64,000 bases of DNA from Mycolicibacterium moriokaense (GCF_003347205.1 NZ_QQBJ01000023.1:1-64000); one strand, 5' to 3'. Shown: positions 38,525 to 48,459, counted from the first letter of the stretch. Program-made: numbers and translations. Notes: a model not told the origin generated them from the letters alone.

Positions 38525-39397
38525 ATGGCGAAGGCCGATATCGCCGCCCTGCTCGCCCTCGGTGCCGCGTTCTTCATCGCGATCGGCGACGTGATCCACC
38601 AGCGCTCCGCGCAGGACGTCACCGACGAGCCGGTCAGCCACCTGGAACTGTTCACCCGGCTGCTCCGCGATCGGCAGTGGTGGCTGGGCAGCGCCGTCGC
38701 GGCGGCCGGGTTCACCCTGCAGGCGGCGGCGCTCGGCCTGGGCTCGGTGCTGTTGGTGCAGGCGCTGCTGGTGACCTCCCTGTTGTTCGCGCTGCCGATC
38801 AGCGCCCGGGTCAACCGCCGCAGCGTCACCCGGTGGCAGTGGTTGTGGGCTGCGCTGCTGGCCACCGCGGTGGTGGTGATCGTGACCGTCGGCAACCCGA
38901 CGGCGGGCCACTCGCATGCTTCGTGGAAAACGTGGACGGTCGTGGCGGTGGTGCTCGGGCCCACCCTGGTGCTGTGTGTGCTCGGCTCGGGCTTCGTCAA
39001 GGGACCGGCGAGCGCGGTGCTGCTCGGGTTCGTCTCCGGCGCACTGTGGGGCGTGTTCGCGGTGCTGACCAAGGGCGTGGTGGACAGGCTCGACGACGGC
39101 CTGTGGGCGTTCGTGCGCAACCCCGAGCTGTACGTGTGGGCGGTGGTCGCCATCGCCGGCACCGCCTATCAGCAGGCGTCGTTTCGGGCGGGATCGCTGA
39201 CCGCCTCCCTTCCGACGATGACGGTCGCCGAGCCGGTGGTCGGTTCGGTGCTCGGTGTCGTCGTGCTCGGCGAAGCACTGCGGCCGGGCGACGCGGGATG
39301 GTTCACGCTTGTTGCGGCGGTGGCCGCGATGGTGGCTGCGACCGCGGCGCTGGCACGTGGCGAGGCCGCCACGGCGTCGGCGCGAGCGCCCGCCTGA
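38525..39397 (+). CDS. DMT/EamA-type membrane transporter
   Basis: A 290-residue protein with nine to ten hydrophobic helices, typical of the drug/metabolite transporter fold (DMT family), related to Rv2729c. [15 protein letters not shown] near the C-terminus is the repeat-end motif seen in EamA proteins. Substrate unknown. GGGAGG precedes the ATG. The 166 bases upstream (38359-38524) hold its promoter region and nothing else recognisable. Confidence 0.78.
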   Translation: MAKADIAALLALGAAFFIAIGDVIHQRSAQDVTDEPVSHLELFTRLLRDRQWWLGSAVAAAGFTLQAAALGLGSVLLVQALLVTSLLFALPISARVNRRSVTRWQWLWAALLATAVVVIVTVGNPTAGHSHASWKTWTVVAVVLGPTLVLCVLGSGFVKGPASAVLLGFVSGALWGVFAVLTKGVVDRLDDGLWAFVRNPELYVWAVVAIAGTAYQQASFRAGSLTASLPTMTVAEPVVGSVLGVVVLGEALRPGDAGWFTLVAAVAAMVAATAALARGEAATASARAPA

Positions 39398-39419
39398 CCC
39401 GGCCCGATAGTTTGGTTGC

Positions 39420-40106
39420 GTGCTGAGCGCCATCGCGATCATCCCGTCGGCACCGGTCATGGTTCCCGAACTGGCGGCGACGGCCGCCGACGAGCTGACC
39501 GGGTTGCGCGACGGCGTGTTCGCGGCCGCCTCGTCGCTGCCGCCGCGCTGGGTCGCGATCGGTGTCGGCGCCGCCGATGACGTCATCGCGCCCGAGCGGT
39601 GCGGCACTTTCGCCGGCTACGGCGTGGACCTGCCGGTGGCGCTGTCAGCAGCCGCCGACGAGCCGCCCGGTGAGCTGCCGCTGTGCGCGTTGGTGGCGGG
39701 CTGGGTGCGGGCGCAGGTCGACCCGCAGGCGCGTGCCCAGGTGCGGGTGTACGCCCGCGACCGCAGCCCCGACGCAGCGCTCGAGTCGGGCCGACGGCTG
39801 CGCCGCGAAATCGACGCCGGCGGCGAGCCGACCGGCGTGCTGGTGGTGGCCGACGGCCTGCACACCCTGACACCGCCGGCGCCGGGCGGCTACGAGCCCG
39901 ACTCCGTCCCGGTGCAGGCCGCGCTCGACGACGCGCTGGCCGGCGGCGACACCGACGCGCTGGCCCGGCTATCGGACGCGGTGGTCGGCCGGGTCGCCTA
40001 CCAGGTGGCCGCGGGGCTGGCCGGAAGCCCGCCCCGGTCGGCGACGGAGTTCTACCGGGGTGCGCCCTACGGCGTCGGGTATTTCGCCGGCGTCTGGCAC
40101 CCATGA
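39420..40106 (+). CDS. Class III extradiol dioxygenase-like protein (Rv2728c-like)
   Basis: A 228-residue Ala-rich protein resembling the LigB fold: [19 protein letters not shown] at the N-terminus, [31 protein letters not shown], and a C-terminal [18 protein letters not shown]. Metal-ligand histidines expected for real dioxygenases are few, so catalysis is uncertain. Its stop overlaps the miaA ATG by four bases. Confidence 0.78.
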   Translation: MLSAIAIIPSAPVMVPELAATAADELTGLRDGVFAAASSLPPRWVAIGVGAADDVIAPERCGTFAGYGVDLPVALSAAADEPPGELPLCALVAGWVRAQVDPQARAQVRVYARDRSPDAALESGRRLRREIDAGGEPTGVLVVADGLHTLTPPAPGGYEPDSVPVQAALDDALAGGDTDALARLSDAVVGRVAYQVAAGLAGSPPRSATEFYRGAPYGVGYFAGVWHP

Positions 40107-41008
40107 GGCCGCTCGCGATCATCGGCCCCACCGGCACCGGAAAATCGGCGCTGGCGCTGGAGGTGGCCGAGCGCCTCGGCGGGCACATCGTGAACGCCGA
40201 CGCGATGCAGCTCTACCGCGGGATGGACATCGGCACCGCGAAGTCGCCCGAAGCCGAGCGCCGCGGGATCCCACACCACCAGATCGACGTGCTCGACGTG
40301 ACCGAGACGGCGACCGTGGCGCGCTACCAGCATGCCGCCGCCGCCGACGTCGAGTGCATCGCGGCGGCCGGGGAGCTGCCGATCATCGTCGGCGGATCGA
40401 TGATGTACATCCAGTCGCTGCTCGACGAGTGGACGTTTCCCGCCACCGATCCGGCCGTGCGGGCCGCCTGGGAGCAGCGGCTGGCCGAGATCGGCGCGGC
40501 GGCGCTGCACCGCGAGCTGGCCCGGGTCGACCCCGCGGCAGCCTCGTCGATTCTGGCCACCGACGGCAGGCGCATCGTGCGCGCGCTCGAGGTCGTCGAG
40601 CTGACCGGCCTGCCGTTCTCGGCGTCCGCGCCGACCATCGGAAGGCCGCGCTGGGACACCGCCATCGTCGGGTTGGACTGGCAGACAGGTGTTCTCGACG
40701 AGCGGCTGGCGCGGCGTACCGACGGGATGTTCGATGACGGCCTGGTCGACGAGGTGCGTTCGCTCATCGGCCGAGGTCTGCGCGACGGCGTGACGGCGTC
40801 TCGCGCGCTCGGCTACGCGCAGGTGCTCGCCGACCTCGAAGGCGGCGGCGACGGGGCTTCCGCGCGGGAACCGACCTTCATCGGCACCCGCCGCTACGTG
40901 CGGCGGCAGCGCTCGTGGTTTCGCCGCGACCACCGGATCACCTGGCTGGACGGGGCCTGCGGCGACACCGTCGCCGACACGCTGCGGGTATGGCGGCACG
41001 TATCCTGA
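40103..41008 (+). CDS. miaA: tRNA dimethylallyltransferase
   Basis: MiaA attaches a dimethylallyl group to A37 of tRNAs reading UNN codons. The 301 residues have the P-loop GPTGTGKS at 8-15, [15 protein letters not shown], and [13 protein letters not shown], and [14 protein letters not shown]-type basic C-terminus ([13 protein letters not shown]). MiaB, acting next on the same base, is encoded about 5 kb upstream. dapF follows four bases after the stop. Confidence 0.95.
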   Translation: MRPLAIIGPTGTGKSALALEVAERLGGHIVNADAMQLYRGMDIGTAKSPEAERRGIPHHQIDVLDVTETATVARYQHAAAADVECIAAAGELPIIVGGSMMYIQSLLDEWTFPATDPAVRAAWEQRLAEIGAAALHRELARVDPAAASSILATDGRRIVRALEVVELTGLPFSASAPTIGRPRWDTAIVGLDWQTGVLDERLARRTDGMFDDGLVDEVRSLIGRGLRDGVTASRALGYAQVLADLEGGGDGASAREPTFIGTRRYVRRQRSWFRRDHRITWLDGACGDTVADTLRVWRHVS

Positions 41009-41012
41009 TCAG

Positions 41013-41885
41013 GTGAAGTTCGCCAAGGGCCACGGCACGCAGAACGACTTCGTGCTGTTGGCCGACCTGGACGGCAGGCTCGCGCTCGAGCCCGCCGCGG
41101 TGGCGGCGCTGTGCGACCGTCGCCGGGGTATCGGCGCCGACGGGGTGCTGCGGGTGACCACTGCGGGCGCGGCCGGTGCGGCGGGTGTCTTCGATCGGCT
41201 GCCCGAAGGGGTGGCGGCCGGCGACTGGTACATGGACTACCGCAACGCCGACGGTTCGATCGCGCAGATGTGCGGAAACGGTGTACGGGTGTTCGCCCAC
41301 TACCTGCGGGCCGCCGGACTTGAGCGCCGCGACGAGTTCGTGGTGGGCTCGCTGGCGGGGCCTCGGCCGGTCGTCCTGCACAGCTGGGATGCCACCACCG
41401 CCGACGTGACCGTCGAGATGGGCAAGGCCAATCAGCTGGGCACCGGAGAGGCGATCGTCGGTGGCAGGCCGTTCGCCGGGCTGGCCGTCGATGTCGGGAA
41501 CCCGCATCTGGCCTGCGTCGACCCCGATCTGACCGCCGCCGAACTCGCCGCACTCGACGTCGCGGCGCCGGTGCGATTCGACGCCGCCCAGTTTCCCGAC
41601 GGGGTCAACGTCGAAGTGCTCACGGCTCCGTCGAATGGTTCGGTGTCGATGCGGGTACACGAGCGGGGTGTCGGTGAAACCCGCTCGTGCGGAACGGGAA
41701 CCGTCGCCGCCGCCGTCGCCGCATTGGCGTACGAGGGGACCTCGACCGGCACGCTCGCGGTCCGCATCCCGGGCGGCGAGGTCGCCGTCACCGTCACCGA
41801 CGCCAGCAGCTACCTGCGCGGGCCGTCGGTCCTGGTGGCCGGCGGAGACATCTCCGAGGAATGGTGGCGTGCGCAGCAGCGTTAA
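41013..41885 (+). CDS. dapF: Diaminopimelate epimerase
   Basis: Converts LL- to meso-diaminopimelate for peptidoglycan and lysine. The 290 residues carry the two catalytic cysteines at Cys87 (MCGNG) and Cys226 (SCGTG), at the same positions as in M. tuberculosis DapF as I recall them. The N-terminal [11 protein letters not shown] is canonical. GTG start at 41013. It follows miaA closely, giving a miaA-dapF-hflX transcription unit. Confidence 0.96.
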   Translation: MKFAKGHGTQNDFVLLADLDGRLALEPAAVAALCDRRRGIGADGVLRVTTAGAAGAAGVFDRLPEGVAAGDWYMDYRNADGSIAQMCGNGVRVFAHYLRAAGLERRDEFVVGSLAGPRPVVLHSWDATTADVTVEMGKANQLGTGEAIVGGRPFAGLAVDVGNPHLACVDPDLTAAELAALDVAAPVRFDAAQFPDGVNVEVLTAPSNGSVSMRVHERGVGETRSCGTGTVAAAVAALAYEGTSTGTLAVRIPGGEVAVTVTDASSYLRGPSVLVAGGDISEEWWRAQQR

Positions 41886-41931
41886 TTCGGATGCACGAAA
41901 CCACGAGACCGTGCACCATTTCTGATCAGTG

Positions 41932-43347
41932 ATGACATTTCCCGACCTTCCCCACGGCGATATCCCGAGCTCGGGTGAGCTGGCCCTCGAAGACCGCACG
42001 GCGCTGCGCCGCGTGGCGGGTCTGTCGACCGAACTGACCGACGTCACCGAGGTCGAGTACCGCCAGCTTCGGCTCGAGCGGGTCGTGCTGGTCGGTGTCT
42101 GGACCGAAGGCAGCGCGGCCGACGCCGACGCCAGCCTCGCCGAACTCGCCGCGCTCGCCGAGACCGCGGGCTCCGAAGTGCTCGAGGGCCTCATCCAGCG
42201 CCGCGACAAACCCGACGCCTCGACGTACATCGGCTCGGGTAAGGCGCAGGAATTGCGCGACGTCGTCCTCGCGACCGGCGCAGACACCGTCATCTGCGAC
42301 GGTGAACTGAGCCCCGCCCAGCTGACCGCGCTGGAGAAGGCGGTCAAGGTCAAGGTCATCGACCGCACCGCGCTGATCCTGGACATCTTCGCCCAGCACG
42401 CCACCAGCCGGGAGGGCAAGGCGCAGGTGACGCTGGCTCAGATGGAGTACATGCTCCCGCGACTGCGCGGATGGGGCGAGTCGATGTCGCGGCAGGCCGG
42501 CGGCCGCGCCGGCGGCAGCGGCGGTGGCGTCGGTCTGCGCGGCCCGGGCGAGACCAAGATCGAGACCGACCGCCGTCGCATCCGGGAGCGGATGGCCAAG
42601 CTGCGCCGCGACATCAAGGCGATGAAAAAGATCCGCGATACCCAGCGCAGTCGCCGGGTCGGCAGCGACATGCCCTCCATCGCGATCGTGGGATACACCA
42701 ACGCGGGCAAGTCAAGTCTGCTCAATGCGCTGACCGGAGCAGGCGTCCTCGTCGAGGACGCACTCTTCGCCACACTCGAACCGACAACGCGCAGAGGTGA
42801 ATTCGGCGACGGCAGGTCCTTCGTGCTGACCGACACGGTCGGGTTCGTGCGGCACCTGCCCACCCAACTGGTGGAGGCTTTCCGGTCCACGCTGGAGGAG
42901 GTTGTCGGCGCGGATCTGCTGGTGCACGTGGTGGACGGCTCGGACGTCAATCCGCTGGCGCAGATCAATGCCGTCCGCGAGGTGATCAATGAGGTGATTG
43001 CCGAGCATGACGGTCAGCGGGCGCCGGAACTGTTGGTGGTCAACAAGATCGACGCCGCCGACGGTCTCACCCTTGCCCAGTTGCGCCGCGCGCTGCCCGG
43101 TGCGATGTTCGTCTCGGCGCGCACCGGCGACGGCGTGGCGCAGCTACAGCAGCGGATGGCGCAACTGGTGCCGCCCACCGACACGATGGTGGACGTGACC
43201 ATCCCCTACGACCGGGGCGATCTGGTCGCGCGGGTGCACGAGGACGGCCGGGTGGACGCCACCGAGCACAACGCGGAAGGCACGCGGATCAAGGCGCGAG
43301 TCCCAATTCCGTTGGCCGCCAGCCTGAGCGACTTCGCGACGTTCTAG
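41932..43347 (+). CDS. hflX: GTPase HflX
   Basis: A 471-residue ribosome-associated GTPase that rescues stalled or hibernating ribosomes. The N-terminal HflX domain (ASTYIGSGKAQELRD, DGELSPAQLTALE) is followed by a glycine-rich linker (RAGGSGGGVGLRGPGETKIE) and the G domain (GYTNAGKSSLLN, TDTVGFVRHLP, NKID). ATG at 41932 is chosen; GTG at 41929 is directly before it in frame. A hairpin terminator follows seven bases after the stop. Confidence 0.94.
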   Translation: MTFPDLPHGDIPSSGELALEDRTALRRVAGLSTELTDVTEVEYRQLRLERVVLVGVWTEGSAADADASLAELAALAETAGSEVLEGLIQRRDKPDASTYIGSGKAQELRDVVLATGADTVICDGELSPAQLTALEKAVKVKVIDRTALILDIFAQHATSREGKAQVTLAQMEYMLPRLRGWGESMSRQAGGRAGGSGGGVGLRGPGETKIETDRRRIRERMAKLRRDIKAMKKIRDTQRSRRVGSDMPSIAIVGYTNAGKSSLLNALTGAGVLVEDALFATLEPTTRRGEFGDGRSFVLTDTVGFVRHLPTQLVEAFRSTLEEVVGADLLVHVVDGSDVNPLAQINAVREVINEVIAEHDGQRAPELLVVNKIDAADGLTLAQLRRALPGAMFVSARTGDGVAQLQQRMAQLVPPTDTMVDVTIPYDRGDLVARVHEDGRVDATEHNAEGTRIKARVPIPLAASLSDFATF

Positions 43348-43354
43348 ACACCAA

Positions 43355-43382
43355 AAATGGGGCACCCCTCGGCGCCCCATTT
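43355..43382. terminator. Bidirectional hairpin terminator
   Basis: AAATGGGGC (43355-43363) pairs perfectly with GCCCCATTT (43374-43382) across a ten-base loop, with ACACCA/TGGTGT flanking as an outer arm. The A-run on one side and T-run on the other suit termination of both hflX and the convergent csbD-like gene. Confidence 0.85.
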
Positions 43383-43394
43383 CTGTTGGTGTGA

Positions 43395-43637
43395 CTAGTC
43401 TTTCTGCTCGGCCTTCTGCCGCTCTTCGGCCGTCTTGGCTGCACCGCGCGCCGCTTCGGCCTCGGCTTCCTTCTGCGCCGCGTTGCGCTGCGCGTCGGCC
43501 TTGTCCTGCTGCGCCTTGCCCTCTTTGTAGAGGTCGTCACGACCGGTGACGGCACCGGCGACTTCCTTGACCTTGCCCTTCACGCCCTCGACGACGCCCT
43601 TGACTGCTTCCTCGGGGCCGCTGTTGTTGTCCGCCAT
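43395..43637 (-). CDS. CsbD family stress-response protein
   Basis: An 80-residue hydrophilic, helix-forming protein. The CsbD pattern is seen at residues 9-35 (EEAVKGVVEGVKGKVKEVAG, then GRDDLYKEGKAQQDKADAQ). Members are general-stress proteins of unknown mechanism. AAGGAGG lies eight bases before the ATG. A weak SigF-like GGTT-N15-GGGTGA can be read at 43687-43711 upstream, which would fit stress control but is not certain. Confidence 0.87.
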   Translation of the reverse strand: MADNNSGPEEAVKGVVEGVKGKVKEVAGAVTGRDDLYKEGKAQQDKADAQRNAAQKEAEAEAARGAAKTAEERQKAEQKD

Positions 43638-43746
43638 TTCGCAATTCCTCCTTGCGGGTCGATAGGTGACTCATTCGTTCCCCGGATCACCCGTTCGTTA
43701 AACGCACAACCCGTTTCGGTGGCACACCTCACACGCCGGGGACGCA

Positions 43747-44256
43747 TCAGGCCAGGTCGAACAGCTCGTCGGCGGCGGTGGCCATCACGCGTCGCGCCAG
43801 ATCGGCTTTCAAGTCGTCGAGGTGGCGCTCCTGGTCGGCCGTCCGGTCCTCGGCGCGCGCCAGATCGATGAACTCGTCGGTGACGAACCCGTCGCGCAGA
43901 AGCAGCGTCGCCACTCGGCCGCCGACACCGACCTCGAAGACGAAGTCCTCGAGCAGGCGGCCGCGGTCGCCGCGTACCAGGGACCGGTCGACGGTGTAGT
44001 GGCCCTCGGTGACGGCCCGCGTGACCGCCTCGAACCCGTCGCGGGCGCCGGGACCTCGAAACGCGGTCCGCACCACGACCGAGCGCCGCGGCGGCGGCAC
44101 GCCGGGGGACAGGTGATCGAACGCCCGTTGCATCGCCTTGAACGCGATCGCCACCCCCGCGGGCGAGTGCGGGCCGTGGTAGCGCATCACGTCGTCGATG
44201 GTGAACGTCAAGATGCGCCCACCATCGTCGACCTGCAGAGATTCCGTCGCGCGCAC
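43747..44256 (-). CDS. Conserved hypothetical protein
   Basis: A 169-residue soluble protein: LTFTIDDVMRYHGPHSPAGVAIAFKAMQRAF, and a C-terminal VGGRVATLLLRDGFVTDEFIDLARAEDR. No known domain or catalytic motif is recognised, though the FTIDDVMRYHG start is distinctive. The GTG at 44254-44256 is the best start; there is no clear ribosome site. It is divergent from fadE20, so its control region is the 114 bases between. Confidence 0.7.
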   Translation of the reverse strand: MRATESLQVDDGGRILTFTIDDVMRYHGPHSPAGVAIAFKAMQRAFDHLSPGVPPPRRSVVVRTAFRGPGARDGFEAVTRAVTEGHYTVDRSLVRGDRGRLLEDFVFEVGVGGRVATLLLRDGFVTDEFIDLARAEDRTADQERHLDDLKADLARRVMATAADELFDLA

Positions 44257-44294
44257 CCGATGAAGTCTATTTCCGGCCACCCCGTACCCGACAA

Positions 44295-44310
44295 CCAACC
44301 ATCCGGTTGG
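44295..44310. promoter_or_regulatory. Operator-like palindrome before fadE20
   Basis: CCAACC-ATCC-GGTTGG forms a perfect six-base inverted repeat, immediately before a TATATC sequence that could be a -10 element. It lies 61 bases before the fadE20 ATG and 39 bases from the divergent hypothetical gene, a normal position for a TetR-family operator. The cognate regulator is not in this window. Confidence 0.5.
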
Positions 44311-44370
44311 GTGGTATATCGTCTTCGGCAAAGCCCCGACCCATTTCTGACCCATCTCTGGAGGTTCTCC

Positions 44371-45531
44371 ATGGGCAACGTCGTCAAGTACGAGCGCACC
44401 CTCTTCGAACCCGAGCACGACCTGTTTCGCGAGTCCTATCGGTCGTTTTTGGACCGCCACGTCGCGCCGTTCCACGAGCAGTGGGAGAAGGACAAGATCG
44501 TCGATCGCGGCGTCTGGCTGGAAGCGGGTAAGCAGGGCTTCCTCGGGATGGACGTTCCGGAGGAATACGGCGGCGGTGGCATCGAGGACTTCCGCTACAA
44601 CTGCATCATCACCGAGGAGACCACCGCAGGCCGGTACAGCGGGATCGGCTGGGGCCTGCACAACGACATCATCGCGCCGTACCTGCTGAAGCTGGCCACC
44701 GACGAGCAGAAGCAGCGCTGGCTGCCCAAGTTCTGTTCGGGCGAGATCATCACCGCCATCGCGATGACCGAGCCGGGCACCGGCAGCGATCTGCAGGGCA
44801 TCAAGACGAGGGCGGTCAAGCAGAATGACCACTACATCCTCAACGGGGCGAAGACCTTCATCACCAACGGGATCAACGCCGACCTGGTGATCGTGGTGGC
44901 GCAGACCGATCCGGACAAGGGCGCACAGGGCTTCTCCCTACTCGTCGTCGAGCGGGACATGGAGGGCTTCGAGCGCGGGCGAAAGCTCGACAAGATCGGC
45001 CTGGATGGGCAGGACACCGCCGAGCTGTCATTCACCGACGTGAAGGTGCCGGCCGAGAACCTGCTCGGCGAAGAGGGGATGGGCTTCATCTACCTGATGC
45101 AGAACCTGCCTCAGGAGCGGCTCAACATCGCGGTGATGGCCGCCGCGGCCATGGAAGCCGTGCTGACCGAGACGCTGCAGTACACAAAGGAGCGCAAGGC
45201 TTTCGGCAAGCCGATCGGCAGCCAGCAGAACAGTCGGTTCGTCCTCGCCGAATTGTCCACGGAGGCAACGGTTGTGCGCATCATGGTCGACGAGTTCATC
45301 CGGCTGCACCTCGACGGGAAGTTGTCCGCGGAGCAGGCCTCCATGGCGAAGTGGTATGCCACGGAGAAGCAGGTGCACCTCATCGATCGGTGTCTGCAGC
45401 TGCACGGAGGCTACGGCTACATGAGGGAGTACAGCGTCGCGCGGGCGTATCTGGATGCACGGGTGCAGACCATCTACGGCGGCACCACCGAGATCATGAA
45501 GGAGATCATCGGCCGGTCGCTGGGCGTTTAG
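44371..45531 (+). CDS. fadE20: Acyl-CoA dehydrogenase
   Basis: A 386-residue FAD enzyme of beta-oxidation, matching FadE20 (Rv2724c). Motifs: MTEPGTGSDLQGIKTRA, KTFITNG, and the C-terminal RCLQLHGGYGYMREY and QTIYGGTTEIMKEIIGRSL, where the conserved Glu region of long-chain acyl-CoA dehydrogenases is found. GGAGG precedes the ATG at 44371. It is monocistronic as far as seen, with a 124-base gap before the LGFP gene. Confidence 0.93.
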   Translation: MGNVVKYERTLFEPEHDLFRESYRSFLDRHVAPFHEQWEKDKIVDRGVWLEAGKQGFLGMDVPEEYGGGGIEDFRYNCIITEETTAGRYSGIGWGLHNDIIAPYLLKLATDEQKQRWLPKFCSGEIITAIAMTEPGTGSDLQGIKTRAVKQNDHYILNGAKTFITNGINADLVIVVAQTDPDKGAQGFSLLVVERDMEGFERGRKLDKIGLDGQDTAELSFTDVKVPAENLLGEEGMGFIYLMQNLPQERLNIAVMAAAAMEAVLTETLQYTKERKAFGKPIGSQQNSRFVLAELSTEATVVRIMVDEFIRLHLDGKLSAEQASMAKWYATEKQVHLIDRCLQLHGGYGYMREYSVARAYLDARVQTIYGGTTEIMKEIIGRSLGV

Positions 45532-45655
45532 CCCGCATCCGAGAACCCCCCGTTCACCGAGAACCGCAAATCCCTCTCGTTATCGTGTCTATCTGACGCG
45601 TGGCTGACTAACGCGCTAGTTTCAGGGGGACTTTGCCGTAACACGGGGAGGGTGG

Positions 45656-47590
45656 ATGAGTGGGGAGCGTGCCCTGCTGAATTCCGTATTCGGCCGCGCG
45701 GCGGCGATTGTGCTGGCTGCCGGCGTGGCCCTCACGGCGTCCCCCGTCGCGGCAGCGACCCCGGATTCCGATGCAGCGGACGCGATCAGCCGCGCGTATG
45801 ACGCCAGTGGCGGTGCCAACGGCCCGATGGGGCCCAGCGACGGCGGCGTCTACCCCGTGGGCGGGGGCTTCGGCCAGAACTACGCGGGCGGCAAAATCCT
45901 CTTCAGGCCCGACACCGGCGCGCACGTCATGGGTGGCGCCATCCTGCAGAAATACGAGTCGCTCGGCGGTGCCGCCGACGGCGATCTGGGTTTCCCGACG
46001 ATCGACGAGGGCCCGGGCAAGGCACCCGACAGCCGCAACTCCACGTTCAGCGCCGCCGACAAGCCGGTCATCTTCTGGACGCCCGACACCGGCGCCCACG
46101 TGGTCCGCGGCGCGATCAACGCGGCGTGGGACAAGCTCGGCGGCTCGGCGGGGCCGGTCGGGGTGCCGACCGATGACGAGGTCTTCAAAGGTGACCTGGT
46201 CTCGCAGAAGTTCACCGGCGGCGAGCTGACCTGGAACAGGTCCACCAAGGAGTTCACCACTGTCCCTCCCGAGTTGGCCGGACAGCTGGCCGGGTTGGTG
46301 GTTCCCGAAGACGCCACCTCGGCGATCAACGCGGCCAGGAGGGCCGCGGGTGGGCCGCTGGGCCCGCTGGGAGCCAAGCAGGGCCCGCAGTACCCGATCG
46401 GGCAGGACGGCGTGGGTCAGGACTTCGCCGGCGGCAAGATCTTCTACAGCCCGGCGACCGGCGCCAACGTGGTCAGCGGGCAGGTACTGAAGAAGTACGA
46501 GTCGGTTGGCGGCCCGCAGAGCGACCTGGGCCTGCCGACCAGCAACGAGGCCGACGGCGGACTCAAGACCGGCAGCCGGGTCAGCACCTTTTCCGCCGAG
46601 GACAAGCCGGTCATCTTCTGGACACCCGACTATGGCGCCTTCATCGTGCGCGGGGCGATGAACGCGGCGTGGAACGAGCTCGGTGGCGCGGCCGGCACCC
46701 TCGGGCCGCCGGTGGCCGACCAGACAGAGGACGGCAACGTCATCTCGCAGCGGTTCACCGGCGGCGAGATCTCCTGGGACAAACAGACAGACAAGTTCAG
46801 CTCTGACCCCGCGAACCTGGCCTCCGGGCTGGCCGGACTCACGGTGCCCGGCTACAAACCGCCACCGGCGTCGGACGTCGCATCGCCGAAGTCCAAGGAG
46901 CGCAATTGGTTCACGCCCTCGTGGTGGTGGCTGCTCGCGGGCATTCCGCTGCTGGTTTTGGTCGCGCTGATTCTGGTTGCGACGCTGCGAAACCGGGGCA
47001 ACGGCAACGGCGAGGTTGATCCCCTCGACGATTTCGATATCGACCCCGCCCATGACTCCCTGGCCGAGGCGCAGCACGATCAGCCGGTCGGCTCCGACGA
47101 GCATGCGCGGGTGAAGCTGGCGCAGAGCTACGCGCGTCCGGCGGGGTCTGCGGGGTTCGGGTTGAGCGGATTCGACCGGGACTCCTTCGACGACAGCGGC
47201 GACGACGGCGACGAGTTCTCCGATCTCGAACCCGAGCCCGACGAATCCGACACGGCGCCAACGCCCGTCGTATCGGACTCGGAACCCGATTCCGGTCGTC
47301 ACGCGGCCATCGCGCTCGACGAACCGTTCGAGGAGCCGGAACGCGTTGTCGCCCCCACCCCCGCGCCTGCGCCTGCGGCCTCGGACGGCGATGTGTCGGA
47401 GGCGCAGACCGCCATCCACCTTCCGCTCGACGACCCGTATCTGGCGCCGTCGGGTTACCCGATCAAGGCCGACACCAAGTCAGGGTTGTACTGGGGGCCG
47501 GAAAGCGATCTCTACGACCACATTCCGGCCGAGGTCTACTTCGTCAACGAGGAATTCGCCCGCGCCAACGGTTTCGTCAAGGCCGACTGA
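45656..47590 (+). CDS. LGFP-repeat envelope protein with membrane anchor
   Basis: A 644-residue protein equivalent to Rv2721c. It has an N-terminal signal sequence (residues ~10-34, cut near AAAT), then about four LGFP repeats of ~55 residues (GDLGFPT, VGVPTDD, SDLGLPTSN, LGPPVAD; with TGAHVM/TGANVV motifs), a membrane helix at residues ~422-442 (WWWLLAGIPLLVLVALILV), and an acidic cytoplasmic tail. LGFP repeats bind the mycolyl-arabinogalactan layer in corynebacteria, so a wall-membrane link is likely. The closest start is ATG at 45656 after GGGGAGGGTGG. Confidence 0.88.
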   Translation: MSGERALLNSVFGRAAAIVLAAGVALTASPVAAATPDSDAADAISRAYDASGGANGPMGPSDGGVYPVGGGFGQNYAGGKILFRPDTGAHVMGGAILQKYESLGGAADGDLGFPTIDEGPGKAPDSRNSTFSAADKPVIFWTPDTGAHVVRGAINAAWDKLGGSAGPVGVPTDDEVFKGDLVSQKFTGGELTWNRSTKEFTTVPPELAGQLAGLVVPEDATSAINAARRAAGGPLGPLGAKQGPQYPIGQDGVGQDFAGGKIFYSPATGANVVSGQVLKKYESVGGPQSDLGLPTSNEADGGLKTGSRVSTFSAEDKPVIFWTPDYGAFIVRGAMNAAWNELGGAAGTLGPPVADQTEDGNVISQRFTGGEISWDKQTDKFSSDPANLASGLAGLTVPGYKPPPASDVASPKSKERNWFTPSWWWLLAGIPLLVLVALILVATLRNRGNGNGEVDPLDDFDIDPAHDSLAEAQHDQPVGSDEHARVKLAQSYARPAGSAGFGLSGFDRDSFDDSGDDGDEFSDLEPEPDESDTAPTPVVSDSEPDSGRHAAIALDEPFEEPERVVAPTPAPAPAASDGDVSEAQTAIHLPLDDPYLAPSGYPIKADTKSGLYWGPESDLYDHIPAEVYFVNEEFARANGFVKAD

Positions 47591-47596
47591 GCGGCG

Positions 47597-48313
47597 TCAG
47601 ATCTTCCGGATCACGGTCACGACCTTGCCGAGGACCGCGGCGTCGTTACCAGGGATCGGATCGAACGCCGGATTGTGCGGCATCAGCCACACCTGGCCGC
47701 GGGTGCGCTTGAACGTCTTCACGGTGGCCTCGCCGTCGATCATCGCCGCGACGATGTCGCCGTTGTCGGCGACGTTCTGCTGACGTACCACCACCCAGTC
47801 GCCGTCGCAGATCGCCGCGTCGACCATCGAGTCGCCGACGACCTTCAGCAGGAAGAGCGATCCCTCACCCACGAGTTCCCGGGGTAGCGGGAAGACGTCC
47901 TCGACGGCTTCTTCCGCCAGGATCGGGCCGCCTGCGGCGATACGACCGAGCACCGGCACGAACGTCGGCTCCGGCAAGGCGTCGGAGCCTGCCACCTCGG
48001 TGCCGACGATGGGCGTCACCGCGTCGTCGGCACCGCGGACGTCGACCGCACGCGGGCGATTCGGGTCCCGGCGCAGATAGCCCTTCCGCTCCAGGGTGCG
48101 CAGCTGGTGGGCGACGGAGGAGGTCGACGTCAGGCCGACCGCGTCGCCGATCTCCCTGATGCTCGGCGGATACCCGCGGGTGGTCACCGAGGCACGGATG
48201 ACCTGCAGGATCGTTCGCTGCCGCTCGGTGAGGCCGGTGTCGACTCCGCGGCGTTCGTCGGCACGGTCGGGGCTGGATGCGCTGGCCTGAGTATCGCTGC
48301 GGTCCTCGCTCAT
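47597..48313 (-). CDS. lexA: SOS repressor LexA
   Basis: A 238-residue LexA. N-terminal winged helix binds SOS boxes ([21 protein letters not shown]). Self-cleavage occurs between Ala127 and Gly128 (RIAAGGP), with catalytic Ser162 (GDSM) and Lys199 (TVKTFKR). ATG at 48311-48313. It has its own SOS box 33 bases upstream (48346-48361), giving autoregulation, and is divergent from chiZ. Confidence 0.96.
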   Translation of the reverse strand: MSEDRSDTQASASSPDRADERRGVDTGLTERQRTILQVIRASVTTRGYPPSIREIGDAVGLTSTSSVAHQLRTLERKGYLRRDPNRPRAVDVRGADDAVTPIVGTEVAGSDALPEPTFVPVLGRIAAGGPILAEEAVEDVFPLPRELVGEGSLFLLKVVGDSMVDAAICDGDWVVVRQQNVADNGDIVAAMIDGEATVKTFKRTRGQVWLMPHNPAFDPIPGNDAAVLGKVVTVIRKI

Positions 48314-48345
48314 GGCGCTGAATGTAGTCGTCGCGAGACCGATAA

Positions 48346-48361
48346 TCAAACATGTGTTCGA
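48346..48361. promoter_or_regulatory. LexA (SOS) box of lexA
   Basis: TCAAACATGTGTTCGA matches TCGAAC-N4-GTTCGA with one mismatch (third base). It lies 33 bases before lexA and is the likely autoregulatory site. Confidence 0.87.
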
Positions 48362-48405
48362 GGCGTGTCGCGATCCGTGGACGGCGTCTCCGTCGTCACC
48401 GGGGT

Positions 48406-48428
48406 TTGTCGGTGCCCTGTTCTATCGT
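48406..48428 (+). promoter_or_regulatory. PafBC-type (RecA-NDp) promoter of chiZ
   Basis: TTGTCGGTG (48406-48414), eight bases, then TATCGT (48423-48428) is a perfect match to TTGTCRGTG-N8-TAnnnT. It lies 96 bases before chiZ and directs LexA-independent induction by DNA damage, as for Rv2719c. Confidence 0.82.
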
Positions 48429-48439
48429 TTGGCAACAGT

Positions 48440-48455
48440 TCGATCACGTGTTCTA
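48440..48455. promoter_or_regulatory. LexA (SOS) box 1 of chiZ
   Basis: TCGATCACGTGTTCTA fits the SOS consensus with two mismatches (T at position 5, T at position 15). It lies 69 bases before chiZ, immediately after the PafBC promoter. Confidence 0.6.
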
Positions 48456-48459
48456 TTAA

